DNA of 64,000 nucleotides, taken from positions 21,578,501 through 21,642,500 of the forward strand of contig OY727094.1 of the NCBI GenBank assembly GCA_963402885.1, written 5' to 3'. A model generated the notes under the pieces. It did no database searches. It had not been told where the DNA came from and was given only the letters and a program-made list of their open reading frames with translations. Below are positions 44,701 to 55,315 of this stretch, in pieces (the first letter of the stretch is position 1; each line of letters starts with the position of its first letter). Source of the stretch: Antedon bifida. Its lineage: Eukaryota > Echinodermata > Crinoidea > Comatulida > Antedonidae. The translations under genes and the position numbers were made by a program.

Positions 44701-45514
44701 TATAGTATAAAAGTTAAAATGGAAGTCCAACGCTTTATACAAGTTGAAAATATATTGCACTATGCCTAGGCTAGGGGTGCGCCCTGCCTTCACACTGTCG
44801 TCGCCGGGAACGTTTGAAATTCCCGGGTAACAAGAATAGTCAATCAGGTGAAATTCGGGCCTAGGGAGCTCTTCCAGAACACAAACGCTCGCAGTGAATC
44901 TGTGGGCGCCACTCCTCCCAATTTTACAGAATATAATTATACAGTATATACGGACTCCCATAAAGAGTTCACTTGGAGATGGCCATTCTGCAGAGGAGTA
45001 GATCTATTGGCAAGAAGAGCCATATATGGGTCTTCATTTCTTATGGGAAGTCCTTTCACAGTGGGAACTGCTCTTTCTGCTCCTCCATTTGCTGGTGGGT
45101 GTAGGGGGGAGCTTGTTGTATGGACAAATCCATAGGTGGCTGCAGACTTTCGCTTCAGTCTGAAATGACTATGTTTGGAATCCCATGTTGTGCGAAAAGT
45201 TCTTTTTTTAACCTGGGTTGCCATGTTTATGAAATTTCGTGTGCTAATCGAGTCGAATGCAGTTTTAATGATGCACTCTTGGCGTTCCATATCTGTTCGT
45301 TTGTTCGTGTCGACACATTCAGTATCAAATGGCGATATTTCTGTATTTTTTCAATCAATTGCTTGCTTGCGAGTATTATATAAGGTATGGTTTAAAGATC
45401 TTTGGCTATGTTCGGCTTCGGGATGTTATACCACACTTAGGCCTAGGCTAGGCTAGGCTGTTTCGTGTTATGGGTTGTCCAATTCGAGGTCGCCCGGGTC
45501 GTTCAATTCGAGGT
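44701..45514. other. LINE 5' region or flank, relatively GC-rich
   Basis: More GC-rich than its surroundings, with CCTAGGCTAG words at 44765 and 45441. Open frames on both strands (44848-45135, 44937-45290) overlap and have no recognised domain. Part is probably 5' UTR of the minus-strand LINE; the boundary is unclear. A near-repeat 'caattcgaggtcgcccgggtcgttcaattcgaggtc' (two CAATTCGAGGTC words) lies at 45480-45514. Confidence 0.35.
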
Positions 45515-45720
45515 CATCGCTTTCTACACACCCTAAAAGATTTACAAACAATTTCAATATTTAAGGCTGCTCTAACAAAACACTATATTTCATGTTATGT
45601 ATAGTTTATTTGTATTTTTCTTGTATATGGTTTTATCTTAACTGTTTGTATTGTATGGAGTGAGTGCAGAATCTGTTTGGGCTTTAGCCTATTCTCATTC
45701 CTGGTTATTATGACAAAATA
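45515..45720 (+). pseudogene. LINE RT extreme C-terminus and 3' UTR
   Basis: The frame TLKDLQTISIFKAALTKHYI-SCYV-stop matches the final 'LP..I....S...FK..LK..L' block of CR1-superfamily ORF2 proteins. About 110 bases of 3' UTR follow. Everything upstream is missing. Identification rests on about 20 residues. Confidence 0.5.
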
Positions 45721-47029
45721 TTATTTTCACTCTGCTATGTTCGAGAGACATGTTAAATTAATTGTAAAGTGAACATGCTTGAAATGCCAATCAAGAAAAC
45801 TGTTATTTAGTCATTAGTTGACGTGTACACAAAGCAAAAATATAATTTTGAACTGAATCGATAGATGTCTTGTCGTCTTGTGGTTTTGGTTTGGTTTAAA
45901 AGTATGTTCGGTAAAAGTGCGTGAACGTATTAGAATGAAATGCTAGTGTATACAATGTGCGCGATACCAAGACGGTGTACTGTGTGATAAAGTGTATGAA
46001 TATGGTGTATAGTAGTAGATCGAAAATATAACATAGGAATATGGTAAGATATAAATAAGTAGTATAGGAAACTGCATTTTTATAACTATCAAAACAACTT
46101 CAGAAATGAACATTTGTCACATTTTATAAACATCCACTAAATGAATGTGCTAAATTAATTTCTTTAGATTCTAATTAACAGCCTACGGATGTACTATACT
46201 ACCTCATTCTTCATCCCAGTTACACTAAATTGAATTAATGTATTTCAAACATAGACATCCTAATTCAACAATGTTTAGTTTCACCCAAATTACGCAAATG
46301 AAATGAAACCTGATAGTTTGTGAATTAATGTTCACACTGCCCATCTTTACATTAATTTCAATTATACATTAGCCTCTTTACTTCAACCATCTCACTATCT
46401 AAAATCTGATGATAAACATGACTATTAAAGACATTATCTAAAGTCTATTATCAATATAAAACAAAACCTTAGTATTTCACAAAAACACTAATAAGCTTGA
46501 AAAAAACTCATCAAATTTGCAAATATATCGCACTTATATTCCAATTCAATTATAAAAAGAATTACTTTGCATACAATGCCACAGGACAAATATCAAATTT
46601 AACAAAGTACAAATCTGAAAATACTGTAGTTTTAATGGAATCCAGTGAATATGCATTTGCTAATAATTTGACATACTGTACACATACAGATAACTTTTAT
46701 TGTCCAAATAAACTGGAAATTGCATTGCTCACTTATCACAAAAACAGATTAAACAAAAAATAAAAAATGTAGTACAGTTGCTGAACCTCCGTGGGCAGCC
46801 ACCTCCCTTATTGACCGCACTTTCAAAAGCATGTTTGTTCATCCTATCTAATTAGTGCATTTGGTGACGGCAACCTTTTTTACGAAAAATGAGTTTTTTT
46901 GTATAGTAAATTTTACGGGCGCAGAGACAGCATAGAAGAGTAATAGACGGCCAGAAAACAACTATAATTCAGTAAACCATTTATATACATACATATGTGA
47001 GCTCAATGCAACCTTAACCTTCTTCTACC
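45721..47029. other. AT-rich region, no gene recognised
   Basis: Contains chance frames such as 46497-46763. No domain, RNA or repeat structure that I can support. Confidence 0.4.
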
Positions 47030-48115
47030 ACTAAACTTAAAAAAATCCAGAATAAAGCTATCCGTCTCCCACTACACATCTTTCTCCTTATCACTTTTCC
47101 AATGCTAAGACTCTCCTTCCATGAACGATACCTCTTTCATCTTTCAAAGCTCTACATCACTCTGCTCCACTTACTATCTGTCAGCTTTTAACTAAAGTCA
47201 CTTCCAACGGCCGTATGAACACTACAGAATACAGAATACAGAAATTTATTGGTCCAAAAGGAAATTCGTTTCATTAACAAGCTCTCAAACAATTAATTAA
47301 AAATCTATAAAAAGTCATGAATACAAAAATACAAGATCTTATAAAAATACGAATAAACATCAAAAAGACAAAAATATAAAAAATATATTGTAACATATAA
47401 AATATATAAAAAAATATATATATATTAGCAGTATTATATACAGATATACAGATTACATACACATTACATATTCAATCTACCTTTTAATAGTTGCGCTATA
47501 TAAATGGCAAGAATTTGGAACAAATGACTTTCGAAGACGATCATGATCTCCTCTTAGTGGACGTAGCCTGATACCCGATCTGTTTAAAACATAGTACTTA
47601 TTTAGTGGGTGTGTGTGGTCATTCATAATCATGTTAACTTTATGTAATACTCTTTTTTCATATGTTTGTTGAATAGTGGGTAGGTCAGAGCCAATAATTT
47701 TACCTGCACGCTTCCTGACTCGTTCTAAATCTAGGCAAATTACTAAAGGAGATCTTCTTATCCCTCGTCCTTACCTTGAAATCTTTAAACTTTCTTTTAG
47801 TTTCAATGCTCCTTCTTTCTTTAATTCTCTACCTTTAAGCATTCGTAACTCTTACAATTTCTTCTCCTTTAAATTAAACACCTGTTTCTCTCTCTCTGAT
47901 ATTATTTCTTTTTATCCTTCTTTCATTGTTGAATTGTATATTATATATATATTTATATTTCATATTTATTATTTTTTATATCTTTGTTAATTTTGTATTT
48001 TTATAGTTTATTTTGTATTTTCTGTTTGTATTGTTTGAAGGTCCCTAATGATCAGCTTATGCTGGATGGATCACCCTCATAAAATATTGTAAATAAAAAT
48101 TTAAAAATAAATAAA
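47030..48115 (+). pseudogene. LINE RT C-terminus and 3' UTR, split by a nested LINE tail
   Basis: 47035-47217 translates across frames as KIQNKAIRL-like, then FKALHHSAPLTICQLLTKVT. Coding resumes at about 47730 with SRQITKGDLLIPRPYLEIFK and LPLSIRNSYNFFSFKLNT. These are consecutive blocks of a CR1/L2 ORF2 C-terminus. The interval is a minus-strand LINE tail. The 3' UTR ends in GCTGGATGGATCACCC...AAAATATTG and an A-rich AAATAAATAAATAA tail; the same UTR motif ends the LINE scrap at 26.49 kb. Confidence 0.7.
47218..47740 (-). mobile_element. Nested LINE 3' fragment, minus strand
   Basis: On the minus strand: GSDLPTIQQTYEKRVLHKVN, DHTHPLNKYYVLNRSGIRLR, then DHDRLRKSFVPNSCHLYSAT. This is the 'HPL...F..L.SGRR.R.P......SF.P.AI..LN' ending of another LINE group. 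A 3' UTR follows, ending in GGACCAATAAATTTCTGTAT with repeated TTCTGTA. It interrupts the plus-strand RT remnant. About 520 bp, heavily 5'-truncated. Confidence 0.7.
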
Positions 48116-48559
48116 TAAACCCGTTAGCGAACAGAGAGAGCGAATAATAGCACGCTGTGCATTAAATACAGAGTTGTTACGTAATCACAGGAGGACTGTG
48201 CAATATGTTAATAGGTTTGGTGTTGTTTTGTTCAGACTCAGGGTTCAGATTTTGCAAATAGAAAAAGAAAATAGTTGTGAATTTTGTAATGATTTTGTCA
48301 TTTGTATTGATTGGCCACGGTTTAAAAAACACTTCTGTGAAGAAAATTCCTGTGTTTTTGTGATGAGAAAACTACACAGATTTTGAACAAGTCTGCCGAT
48401 GACCCAATCACTCCTACTGCCCCTATCCAACACCTTACATTTCTTATCACCTTATTTTTTGTCATATTCCCACCCCAACTTAAACAATAATCCCAGATTG
48501 AAAAAAACAGATGAACTGCAGATGATCAATAAGGAAGAAATAAAACAACATGATTAAAC
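48116..48559. other. Unassigned spacer
   Basis: Overlapping frames at 48174-48386 (+) and 48245-48433 (-) have no recognised domain. Confidence 0.35.
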
Positions 48560-48720
48560 AAATGTATCTCTAAACTGTGTAAACATAACATTTCATACCT
48601 TTGTCAACATATGGACATTTACATGAAATTGTGCACCTCCTATTTTTGAAAAACATCAGACTTACGCACGATTTTGTGAATTTCAATGATTAATCATAGA
48701 TTAACAAGAAATATTTCTTA
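48560..48720 (+). repeat. Hairpin-repeat family, internal fragment
   Basis: 'gtatctctaaactgtgtaaa', 'tttgtcaacatatgg' and 'gattttgtgaatttcaatga' align with the 1.7-1.8 kb fragment and with 23.36-23.53 kb. Both ends are missing. Confidence 0.6.
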
Positions 48721-48804
48721 CAAAAAACGCCGCTCAACATTTTAAAATTAATCATTGTTCTTTCTTCAGATATATTTATGATTAATTATTATAAAAGATG
48801 TCCT

Positions 48805-49145
48805 TTAATCACAAAAATACATACAAATCAAAGATAGTTCTTTAATTATGAATCACATGCCCATTTTTTGACTAGTTAATTGTATACTATAAATACACAA
48901 TTTTTAATAATTTATGGAAAATATGTTTTTGTTACCATGGAAACGTGTAACAAAATAAAAATGTGTTGGTTAATCGCAAAAATGCACAAAATCTAACATA
49001 GTTATTAAATTTTAAATCACATCATGCCCATTTTTTCACCAGTTAATTATATAATATAAATACACAATTTTCAATCAAAATGTTTATTAAAAATATGTTT
49101 TTGTAACCATAGAAATATGTAATAAATAAAAATATGTTGAATCGT
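48805..49145. repeat. Tandem repeat, about 165-bp unit, two copies and the start of a third
   Basis: Units start at about 48805, 48970 and 49138 with TTAATC(A/G)CAAAAAT-like sequence. Both full units contain ATGCCCATTTTTT, TAAATACACAATTTT, TATGTTTTTGT-ACCAT and an AATAAAAAT(A/G)TGTTG end. The first unit holds GTTACCATGGAAAC (48931-48944), an RFX X-box-like palindrome; the second copy is decayed (GTAACCATAGAAAT). No ORF. Confidence 0.65.
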
Positions 49146-49363
49146 AAAAATTATTTGCACGATAAATTTTCATTTTCAAACTGTCAAAATTACATCATGT
49201 GTTCATTGAAGAATTTGATTCTAAAAATTTTCTTTCATATTTTCTTCCATGACTGTAGAGATTAAATACCTTACCTTGATAAATAATAATTTAATTAAAA
49301 TAAATTAATATTTAAAAATAAATGTTAACTGAAGAAAATGCAAACATAGATTTTTTTACTCTG

Positions 49364-52351
49364 TTAACGTTTTCCGTCTTGCGACATTACGCTTTCCACA
49401 ATTTGTTTCCATTTTTTTCTGTTTTTGGCAGGATGGTTTGTTATTGTGTTTGTGTCTACTTGTCCTTGTATGTCTTTCTTTATTTGATTCATCCAGTTAT
49501 TTCTTGGTCTTCCTACGGGTCGTGTTACGTTCCTGTTAGTTTCCTTCATTGTTTGTTTAATTGGGGTATCATCCTGTAATCTAATTATGTGTCCATACCA
49601 TTTTAGTCTCCTTCGTTTAATTCTTTTACTCCATTCTTCTTGTTTTGTTATCTCGTATATTTTCATGTTACACACTCTATCTGTTAATTTAATATCTATC
49701 ATCTTTCGCAACATTTTCCTGTGATATATATCTATACTCTCTTGTAATTTTTTGTTTAGTACCCAGAGTTCACTGTTATATAAGAAAATACTAGCTATGT
49801 ATGCGTCAAACAAACGGGATTTCACGTCTATAGACATCGTTTTGTGTTCTAGCGACGACTTCAGCTTGTTATATGCCATAGCTGCTAGTGATTTTCTTCT
49901 TTTAATGTCTTTTTCTGTATCCAAGTTACTACCGAGGTATTTGCATTCTTCCCATTTACTATCGGTATTTCTTCCTATTAGGTATTCTTCTGTTTTACTT
50001 TCGTTTATCTTTAGATTGAATTCTGCTAATTTCTCTGTTACATTTTTCTTTATTTTAGTTATGTGTTCTTTTGAGTCGCTAATAAATGAAATGTCATCTG
50101 CATACTGCATCTGGATATTAAGCTGTTGTAGGGGTAGTGGTGTTGTGTTTGCTGATTCGAGTGCCTTTGCTAGGTATAGTGTGAACAGTATCGGAGACAT
50201 ACAGTCACCTTGTGGTACTCCTAGTGTGGTAGTAAACAATTTTCCTGTCTGTTTTCCAATTCGAACGCTTAATTTTACATTGTTTATCAAAACTTTCAAC
50301 ATGTGTAGTTCATCATCTTGTAATATATGTGTCAGTATGTCGAATAGAGTATTCCTCCGCACAGTGTCAAAAGCACTGGTCATGTCAAGTAGTAGTAATA
50401 TTATTTCGTAGTTAGATGACGCAATTGCCTTTTCTGCTAACATTTTGCATGCATGTACATGTTCGGTAGTGCTTCGTCCTCTGCGATACGCGGCCTGTGT
50501 TACAGGGATATGTTCATCTAATCTGTCGTTTATCCTATTAAGTAAGCATATTGCTAGCATTTTCCTAAGAACCGACAGAAGGATGATGGGTCGGATGTTT
50601 TTTGGTGGACCTTTTTTCTTGCCTGGTTTCGGTATTGGATGCAATATGCCTTCGTTGATTTCTTTAGGTATGTTTCCTGTTTTAGCTGTTTGGTTATATA
50701 TTTCTGCTATGTGGTTAAAAACTTCTATAGGTGCATATTTTACCATTTCAGAGTATACTTGGTCACTTCCTGGGCTTTTATTATTTTTTAAGCATTTGGC
50801 TGCTTTGGCAACTTCATAACTTGTAAAGGGAGACTTCATTTCAATAGGTTTAATGTTTTCGTTTATAGGTTTTTCTTGTGATTTGTGATAGACGTTTTCA
50901 AAGAAATTGCTAATTATTTCTACCTGCTCTTCTTCGTTTGTTGTTATACCGAACTCTGTTTCTACCACAAGTCTTTTATTTTCGTTAAGTTTTAGGTTTT
51001 TTACTGCTTGGTACATTCTTGTTGAGTCATCTTTGAATTTTTCAATTTCAGCTATCTTTTCTTTTAGTGTGTCTTCTTTTTCTTTATTAAGTTCAGTATG
51101 AATATTCTTTATGATTTGATTTCTTTCTTTCCTAAGTTTTGTTTTCTTTGATTTGTCATTTGATGAATTTATGTCGCACCTCAACTGTTTCTGCTTCTTC
51201 GATAACTCTTGTATATATTTATTGTTTGATTTAGACTTTGCTTTCCTGTAACCAACCACTTCCAATGCTACATTCTGAAAGACTGTCGTTAATTTGGTCC
51301 ATTTCTCTTGTGGTTCCAGGTCCTGGATGTTTACCGATTGTATACATCTCGATACCTCTCTTTGATATGTTTGTCTGTTTTGTTGTGCTTGAAGTTTTGA
51401 CACATCTATTTGTTTGGTTTTCTTAGCGTTACTATTTAATTTATACCATTGTAGTGTTAAAGTTGTCTTGACTAATCTATGATCAGTGTATGTTCTCGTA
51501 CCACTGTATGCTCTTGCGTTAGTGACTAGCTTCATGTGTGAATTCTTAACTAGAATGTAATCGATCTGGTTTCTGTAGGGGTTGCGTCTGATCTCTCCAC
51601 TCTTCTGATCGTTGTGCTGATCGCGTCTCTGCGGGCATTCCCACGTAGTCCTATGTGACATCTTATGTTTAAACATGGTATTTGTTAGTACTAGATTATT
51701 TCTTAGTGCACATTCAACTAGCTGTGTTCCATTATTGTTCGTTTTTCCCTTACCATATCTTCCTACACATTGTGGGTAATCATGAAGGCTGTCCCCCGTT
51801 TTTGCATTCATATCTCCAGCTAATATTAGGATATCTCTGTTTTTTGCTTCATTTAATGCTTCTTGTACTTCGTCATAGAACCTATCTCTATCCCAAGGTT
51901 GTTGTTCACTATGTTCTAAAGTAGGTGCATATGCGTATACGAAAAGTACATTCCTGGGTTTTGGCCTACGCCTCGACCCAGGCTTACCTCCTCTACTTTC
52001 TATGTTGATTCGGGCTGTAATTACTCTCTCCGATATTTCCTTAAATTTCGCTTTAAAACTGCTCTCAACTAGAATTCCAACGCCATGACTTGTGTTGTTT
52101 GCGGGTCCAGTGTAGAAGAAATCATAGCTGCCTTTGTTATCGTCAGGCCTGATTTGAATGACATTGCTACCCGCCAGGTGGTGCGATTGGACCCCGAGAA
52201 TGTCAAGCTTGTATTTAGCTGCATCGCTGGCTAGTTCTCGCTTCTGAAAATCGCTTCTAATACCGCGAACATTTAAACTTCCTGTGTTTAAAGACTTTCT
52301 ACACCTTCCCAAACACATCCTTAAAACCTTCACATAAATATTTGGAAACAA
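49364..52351 (-). CDS. RTE-like LINE polyprotein (endonuclease plus reverse transcriptase), uninterrupted
   Basis: 995 codons with no stop or frameshift, the longest intact frame in the window. APE-type endonuclease, residues about 20-300: N27 (TGSLNVRG), LAGDMNAKTG with D180/N182, NQIDYI with D264, TYTDHR with D290-H291. Where the catalytic Glu is expected (LGVQ-E-H) the protein has S56 (ILGVQSHH). A charged, coiled-coil-like linker spans 370-450. RT: NNKSPGSDQV, IPKPGKK, motif A LLLLDMTSAFDTV (D656), motif B LGVPQGDCMSPILF (710-723), motif C QYADD (749-753), thumb KYLGSNLDTEKD, then RRRLKWYGHIIRL (913-925) and RPVGRPRNNW (944-953). Single-ORF layout and this C-terminus fit RTE/RTEX/Proto2-type LINEs. 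There are two candidate starts (Met1, Met12). Intactness suggests recent insertion; the Ser substitution should impair nicking. Confidence 0.9.
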   Translation of the reverse strand: MFPNIYVKVLRMCLGRCRKSLNTGSLNVRGIRSDFQKRELASDAAKYKLDILGVQSHHLAGSNVIQIRPDDNKGSYDFFYTGPANNTSHGVGILVESSFKAKFKEISERVITARINIESRGGKPGSRRRPKPRNVLFVYAYAPTLEHSEQQPWDRDRFYDEVQEALNEAKNRDILILAGDMNAKTGDSLHDYPQCVGRYGKGKTNNNGTQLVECALRNNLVLTNTMFKHKMSHRTTWECPQRRDQHNDQKSGEIRRNPYRNQIDYILVKNSHMKLVTNARAYSGTRTYTDHRLVKTTLTLQWYKLNSNAKKTKQIDVSKLQAQQNRQTYQREVSRCIQSVNIQDLEPQEKWTKLTTVFQNVALEVVGYRKAKSKSNNKYIQELSKKQKQLRCDINSSNDKSKKTKLRKERNQIIKNIHTELNKEKEDTLKEKIAEIEKFKDDSTRMYQAVKNLKLNENKRLVVETEFGITTNEEEQVEIISNFFENVYHKSQEKPINENIKPIEMKSPFTSYEVAKAAKCLKNNKSPGSDQVYSEMVKYAPIEVFNHIAEIYNQTAKTGNIPKEINEGILHPIPKPGKKKGPPKNIRPIILLSVLRKMLAICLLNRINDRLDEHIPVTQAAYRRGRSTTEHVHACKMLAEKAIASSNYEIILLLLDMTSAFDTVRRNTLFDILTHILQDDELHMLKVLINNVKLSVRIGKQTGKLFTTTLGVPQGDCMSPILFTLYLAKALESANTTPLPLQQLNIQMQYADDISFISDSKEHITKIKKNVTEKLAEFNLKINESKTEEYLIGRNTDSKWEECKYLGSNLDTEKDIKRRKSLAAMAYNKLKSSLEHKTMSIDVKSRLFDAYIASIFLYNSELWVLNKKLQESIDIYHRKMLRKMIDIKLTDRVCNMKIYEITKQEEWSKRIKRRRLKWYGHIIRLQDDTPIKQTMKETNRNVTRPVGRPRNNWMNQIKKDIQGQVDTNTITNHPAKNRKKWKQIVESVMSQDGKR

Positions 52352-52996
52352 ATAAAGTGTGGAAAAAGACTATTTGATGTTATTTTCCCTGATGTTATGT
52401 AGTGCGGCGTCACCCAGCACTTCCGGATGATTTTTTTAGCAGTATAACAATCTTTAAATTAATCAATTAAAACTAAAAACCTACAAAATATGATTCCTTT
52501 CATACTTTATTAAAAAACATAAATAATCCTCAATTAATAACAACAGAATACCCCTTGAAAATAAGTGGACCTGTCCATAATGTATTTAACTTTCATGGTA
52601 CGGACGATTCCATTTACCATAATAGGGATGTTAAGCATATCAAACTAATCTGTTTTAAAACGCTTACAAATAATAAAGTACCTATTTATTAATATTATTT
52701 ATTCGGAACGTTATGAATAGCAAATATATTAATCATAATTATAATCAATGTTGGTTAAAATTTAATATAACCTCCGTTAAGCCAAAATTCTACTGACAGT
52801 CCTCTGCAGGCAGTCCCAAGTTAGTAGCCTGTATCTCCCATCTACGACCTTCCACCTCTTCTATTAACTGCGGTTAGCGCATGAGTATCACCAAAACTTG
52901 GCAATAACAAAATAAATAATTAGAGCCTTTTAAAAAGCATTTACTTAGAAAATAAAGTAACTCTCTATAAGTAAAATCATCATAGTTTCTGACATT
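52352..52996. other. 5' flank of the RTE-like element and of the DIRS-type element
   Basis: The first 80-90 bases may be the short 5' UTR of the minus-strand LINE. 52790-52915 is more GC-rich and could be the 5' terminal repeat of the DIRS-type element, but no matching 3' repeat was found. Confidence 0.35.
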
Positions 52997-53935
52997 ATGT
53001 CAAAATTTAACAATAAAGTAGATTATGCATGTCAGCCGAGTGGAAATAATAGACCCTCGACTCATGCTGTGGGCGCGATAAATCACAATGGTGAATCTAC
53101 GCCCGCAGGCGGGAAACAACTATCACGTCTTCCTAGCCGTGATATTCATGACAAGGCAGAATCATCACTCCTTCTGAGCCGAGGTGATAAGGAACTGCCA
53201 CCACGGCCTAATGCCCATGATAATGCTCCTGTTACCGATATTTTCTCGGCGGGTCAAATGGCACGACTTGAACAGATGCAGAAAGAGCAATCAGAGTCTT
53301 TTAGGACCATGCTCGGTGATGCACTTCAACATTTCTCTCGTAAATCTCTGTCTAGATCTAGATCTAGCCGTGATATTCATGACAAGGCAGAATCACCACG
53401 CCTTCTGAGCCGAGGTGATAAGGAACTGCCACCACGGCCTAATGCCCGTGATAATGCTCCTGTTACCGATATTTTCTCGGCGGGTCAAATGGCACGACTT
53501 GAACAGATGCAGAAAGAGCAATCAGAGTCTTTTAGGACCATGCTCGGTGATGCACTTCAACATTTCTCTCGTAAATCTCTGTCTAGATCTAGATCTAGCC
53601 GTGATATTCATGACAAGGCAGAATCACCACGACTTCTGAGCCGAGGTGATAAGGAACTGCCACCACGGCCTAATGCCTGTGATAATGCTCCCGTTACCGA
53701 TATTTTCTCGGCGGGTCAAATTGCACGACTTGAACAGATGCAGAAAGAGCAATCAGAGTCTTTTAGGACCATGCTCGGTGATGCACTTCAACATTTCTCT
53801 CGTAATTCTGTGTCTAGATCTAGATCAAAAAGACCACAAAAGAGAGGGAAATCTAGTTCCATGTCTCGTTCATCAGCCTCCTCAGATGAGGAGTATATCT
53901 TTAGGCATAGGCCTAGACTATCGCCAAAAAGATGA
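52997..53935 (+). CDS. DIRS gag-like ORF with three 77-residue repeats
   Basis: 312 codons. After an N-terminal 46 residues the protein repeats the unit SRDIHDKAES..LLSRGDKEL...PPRPNA.DNAPVTDIFSAGQ...LGDALQHFSRKSLSRSRS three times (53135-53365, 53366-53596, 53597-53827; 231 bp each, nearly identical in DNA). A basic Ser/Arg tail follows (SRSRSKRPQKRGKSSSMSRS...) and may bind nucleic acid. Each unit has a predicted amphipathic helix (ARLEQMQKEQSESFRTML). Position before a DIRS RT suggests gag, though no canonical gag domain is recognisable. Near-identity of the units and intact reading frames (other frames are also open, as expected for exact repeats) point to recent amplification. Confidence 0.75.
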   Translation: MSKFNNKVDYACQPSGNNRPSTHAVGAINHNGESTPAGGKQLSRLPSRDIHDKAESSLLLSRGDKELPPRPNAHDNAPVTDIFSAGQMARLEQMQKEQSESFRTMLGDALQHFSRKSLSRSRSSRDIHDKAESPRLLSRGDKELPPRPNARDNAPVTDIFSAGQMARLEQMQKEQSESFRTMLGDALQHFSRKSLSRSRSSRDIHDKAESPRLLSRGDKELPPRPNACDNAPVTDIFSAGQIARLEQMQKEQSESFRTMLGDALQHFSRNSVSRSRSKRPQKRGKSSSMSRSSASSDEEYIFRHRPRLSPKR

Positions 53936-53955
53936 TTAACTGATGATGATATGAG

Positions 53956-54504
53956 TTGGTCCAGCTACCAAGCAGCCCAATCGAAAATGTGGAGCTAACA
54001 AACCCACACAAGGTGTCAAAGGGCACCGCATATTCCCATAAAGTACTAGAATGGTGGGAAGTCCAACGAACACATACGTTGGAACAACCAAAGAAAGGCG
54101 ATTTGTTGGGAGATCTAAAGCCAGATTCCTCAGTGGCGCGATTTTTCAAAGCTCCCGACATGCCCAAACCCATGAGGGACTCAATGAAACGAGCTAACAC
54201 CAATGCATGGAAAACAGATAATTCCATGTGGTCAATTCAAGAGGACCTCCTCCGAGCATCAATGCCTCTTCTAAAGGCCATTGAAATTAATAACCCAATG
54301 GGAAAAAACGAACTAAAACCATTGTTAGAGTCGACTGGAAGCTTGCTAGGCTCGGCAATTCAGCGTATCTCTCTGTGGCGACAGAGACATTCTGAACCCT
54401 TCATTAAAGAGGGCTATCTCCAAAATATCACCCCTTCAATGGAGTGCATCTTTGGCGAGAAGAGGTCAGAGAAAATCAAACAAGGTAACACAGAAACTTA
54501 CTAA
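53956..54504 (+). CDS. DIRS gag-like ORF, second part
   Basis: 182 codons reading LLGDLKPDSSVARFFKAPDM, RANTNAWKTDNSMWSIQEDL, LLRASMPLLKAIEINNPMGK, and LLGSAIQRISLWRQRHSEPF. The W...R..D..LQ..Q..L...L.PLL pattern followed by a helical 'D.I.LLG.A...I...RR....' region is common to DIRS/Ngaro gag proteins. It is separated from the preceding ORF by a stop and frame change within 20 bases; the two may once have been one gene. Downstream to 54740 the frame decays. Confidence 0.6.
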   Translation: MVQLPSSPIENVELTNPHKVSKGTAYSHKVLEWWEVQRTHTLEQPKKGDLLGDLKPDSSVARFFKAPDMPKPMRDSMKRANTNAWKTDNSMWSIQEDLLRASMPLLKAIEINNPMGKNELKPLLESTGSLLGSAIQRISLWRQRHSEPFIKEGYLQNITPSMECIFGEKRSEKIKQGNTETY

Positions 54505-54719
54505 AGAGCCCAAAGTGGCAATAAAATACACACCCCGAAGCAAAGGAATTAGTGGGTATAGACAAAAAGGCTGGTCTTCTTACCAGGAAAAACAGAATTT
54601 TCGATATAAAAAAAGATCAATCGTATAAACACAAACACAGTGCGTCTACTTTAACAGATTCCTTTCGTCAATTCAAAAAAACAAATAGAGAACCATTTTA
54701 AAAAAACTAGACAACAGAA

Positions 54720-55310
54720 AACAGTTCGATTCGGTACCCCATTATTTGCGCTCTTATCAAGCCGGGGGAATACAATTTCACATAAACAATTGGAAAGAAA
54801 TTACGACAGATCCATGGATACGACAAACAGTAATGGGTTACAGAATCGAATTTTATCAAAAACCTGTTCAAACAAAAATACTCAATCAAATAAAAATGAA
54901 TCGGCAACAGCAAACCGTATGCGATCTAGAAATGGTAAAAATGGGCGCAATTGTCCAATTCAAACCCGTTCGGGGTCAGTTCATTTCAAACATTTTTGTG
55001 GTACCGAAATGTTCGGGGGGGATTCAGGCCGGTTTTCAACTTAAAACATCTAAATCGTTATATCAAATCAGACCACTTCAAGATGGAATCAATCAATCAA
55101 GTAAAACCACTAATAAGTACATGAAGCTTCATGGTAACCATCGATCTAAAAGACGCCTACTTTATGGTACCAATGTTTCACAAACACAAGAAGTTTCTCC
55201 GTTTTTTGGGGGGAAAACTCTTTACGAGTTCCAAGTTTTACCGTTCGGTTACCGGCAGCCCCTCAGGTTTTTCAAAACTGATGAAGCCAGTCTCAGCCTG
55301 AGACAATGGA
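54720..55310 (+). pseudogene. DIRS-type reverse transcriptase, truncated and frameshifted
   Basis: LRSYQAGGIQFHINNWKEIT, DPWIRQTVMGYRIEF, then EMVKMGAIVQFKPVRGQFIS with NIFVVPKCSGGIQ are the entry blocks of DIRS/Ngaro RTs (GR...F...W..IT.D.W.L..V..GY.I.F; S.iF.VPKKdGg.R). The R..L.LK.LN.F.......M..I block is present but diverged. A frameshift near 55120 moves to MVTIDLKDAYFMVP (motif A) and back near 55190 (KTLYEFQVLPFG). Homology ends before the YxDD motif. The copy is inactive. Confidence 0.75.
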
Positions 55311-55315
55311 ACTAA

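Larger units (their letters stand above)
52997..55315 (+). mobile_element. DIRS-type retroelement, truncated
   Basis: A gag-like ORF with internal repeats, a second gag-like ORF and a frameshifted RT of DIRS type follow one another on one strand. The RT stops after the palm at about 55310; the RNase H, methyltransferase-like and tyrosine recombinase regions of a full DIRS element are absent. No split direct or inverted termini were identified. Confidence 0.7.

Noticed and set aside
44848-45290. Overlapping frames of 95-117 codons on both strands
   Set aside because: Mutually overlapping, probably LINE 5' UTR; no homology recognised.
50445-50819. Plus-strand frames inside 49.4-52.4 kb
   Set aside because: Antisense shadows of the 995-codon RTE-like ORF.
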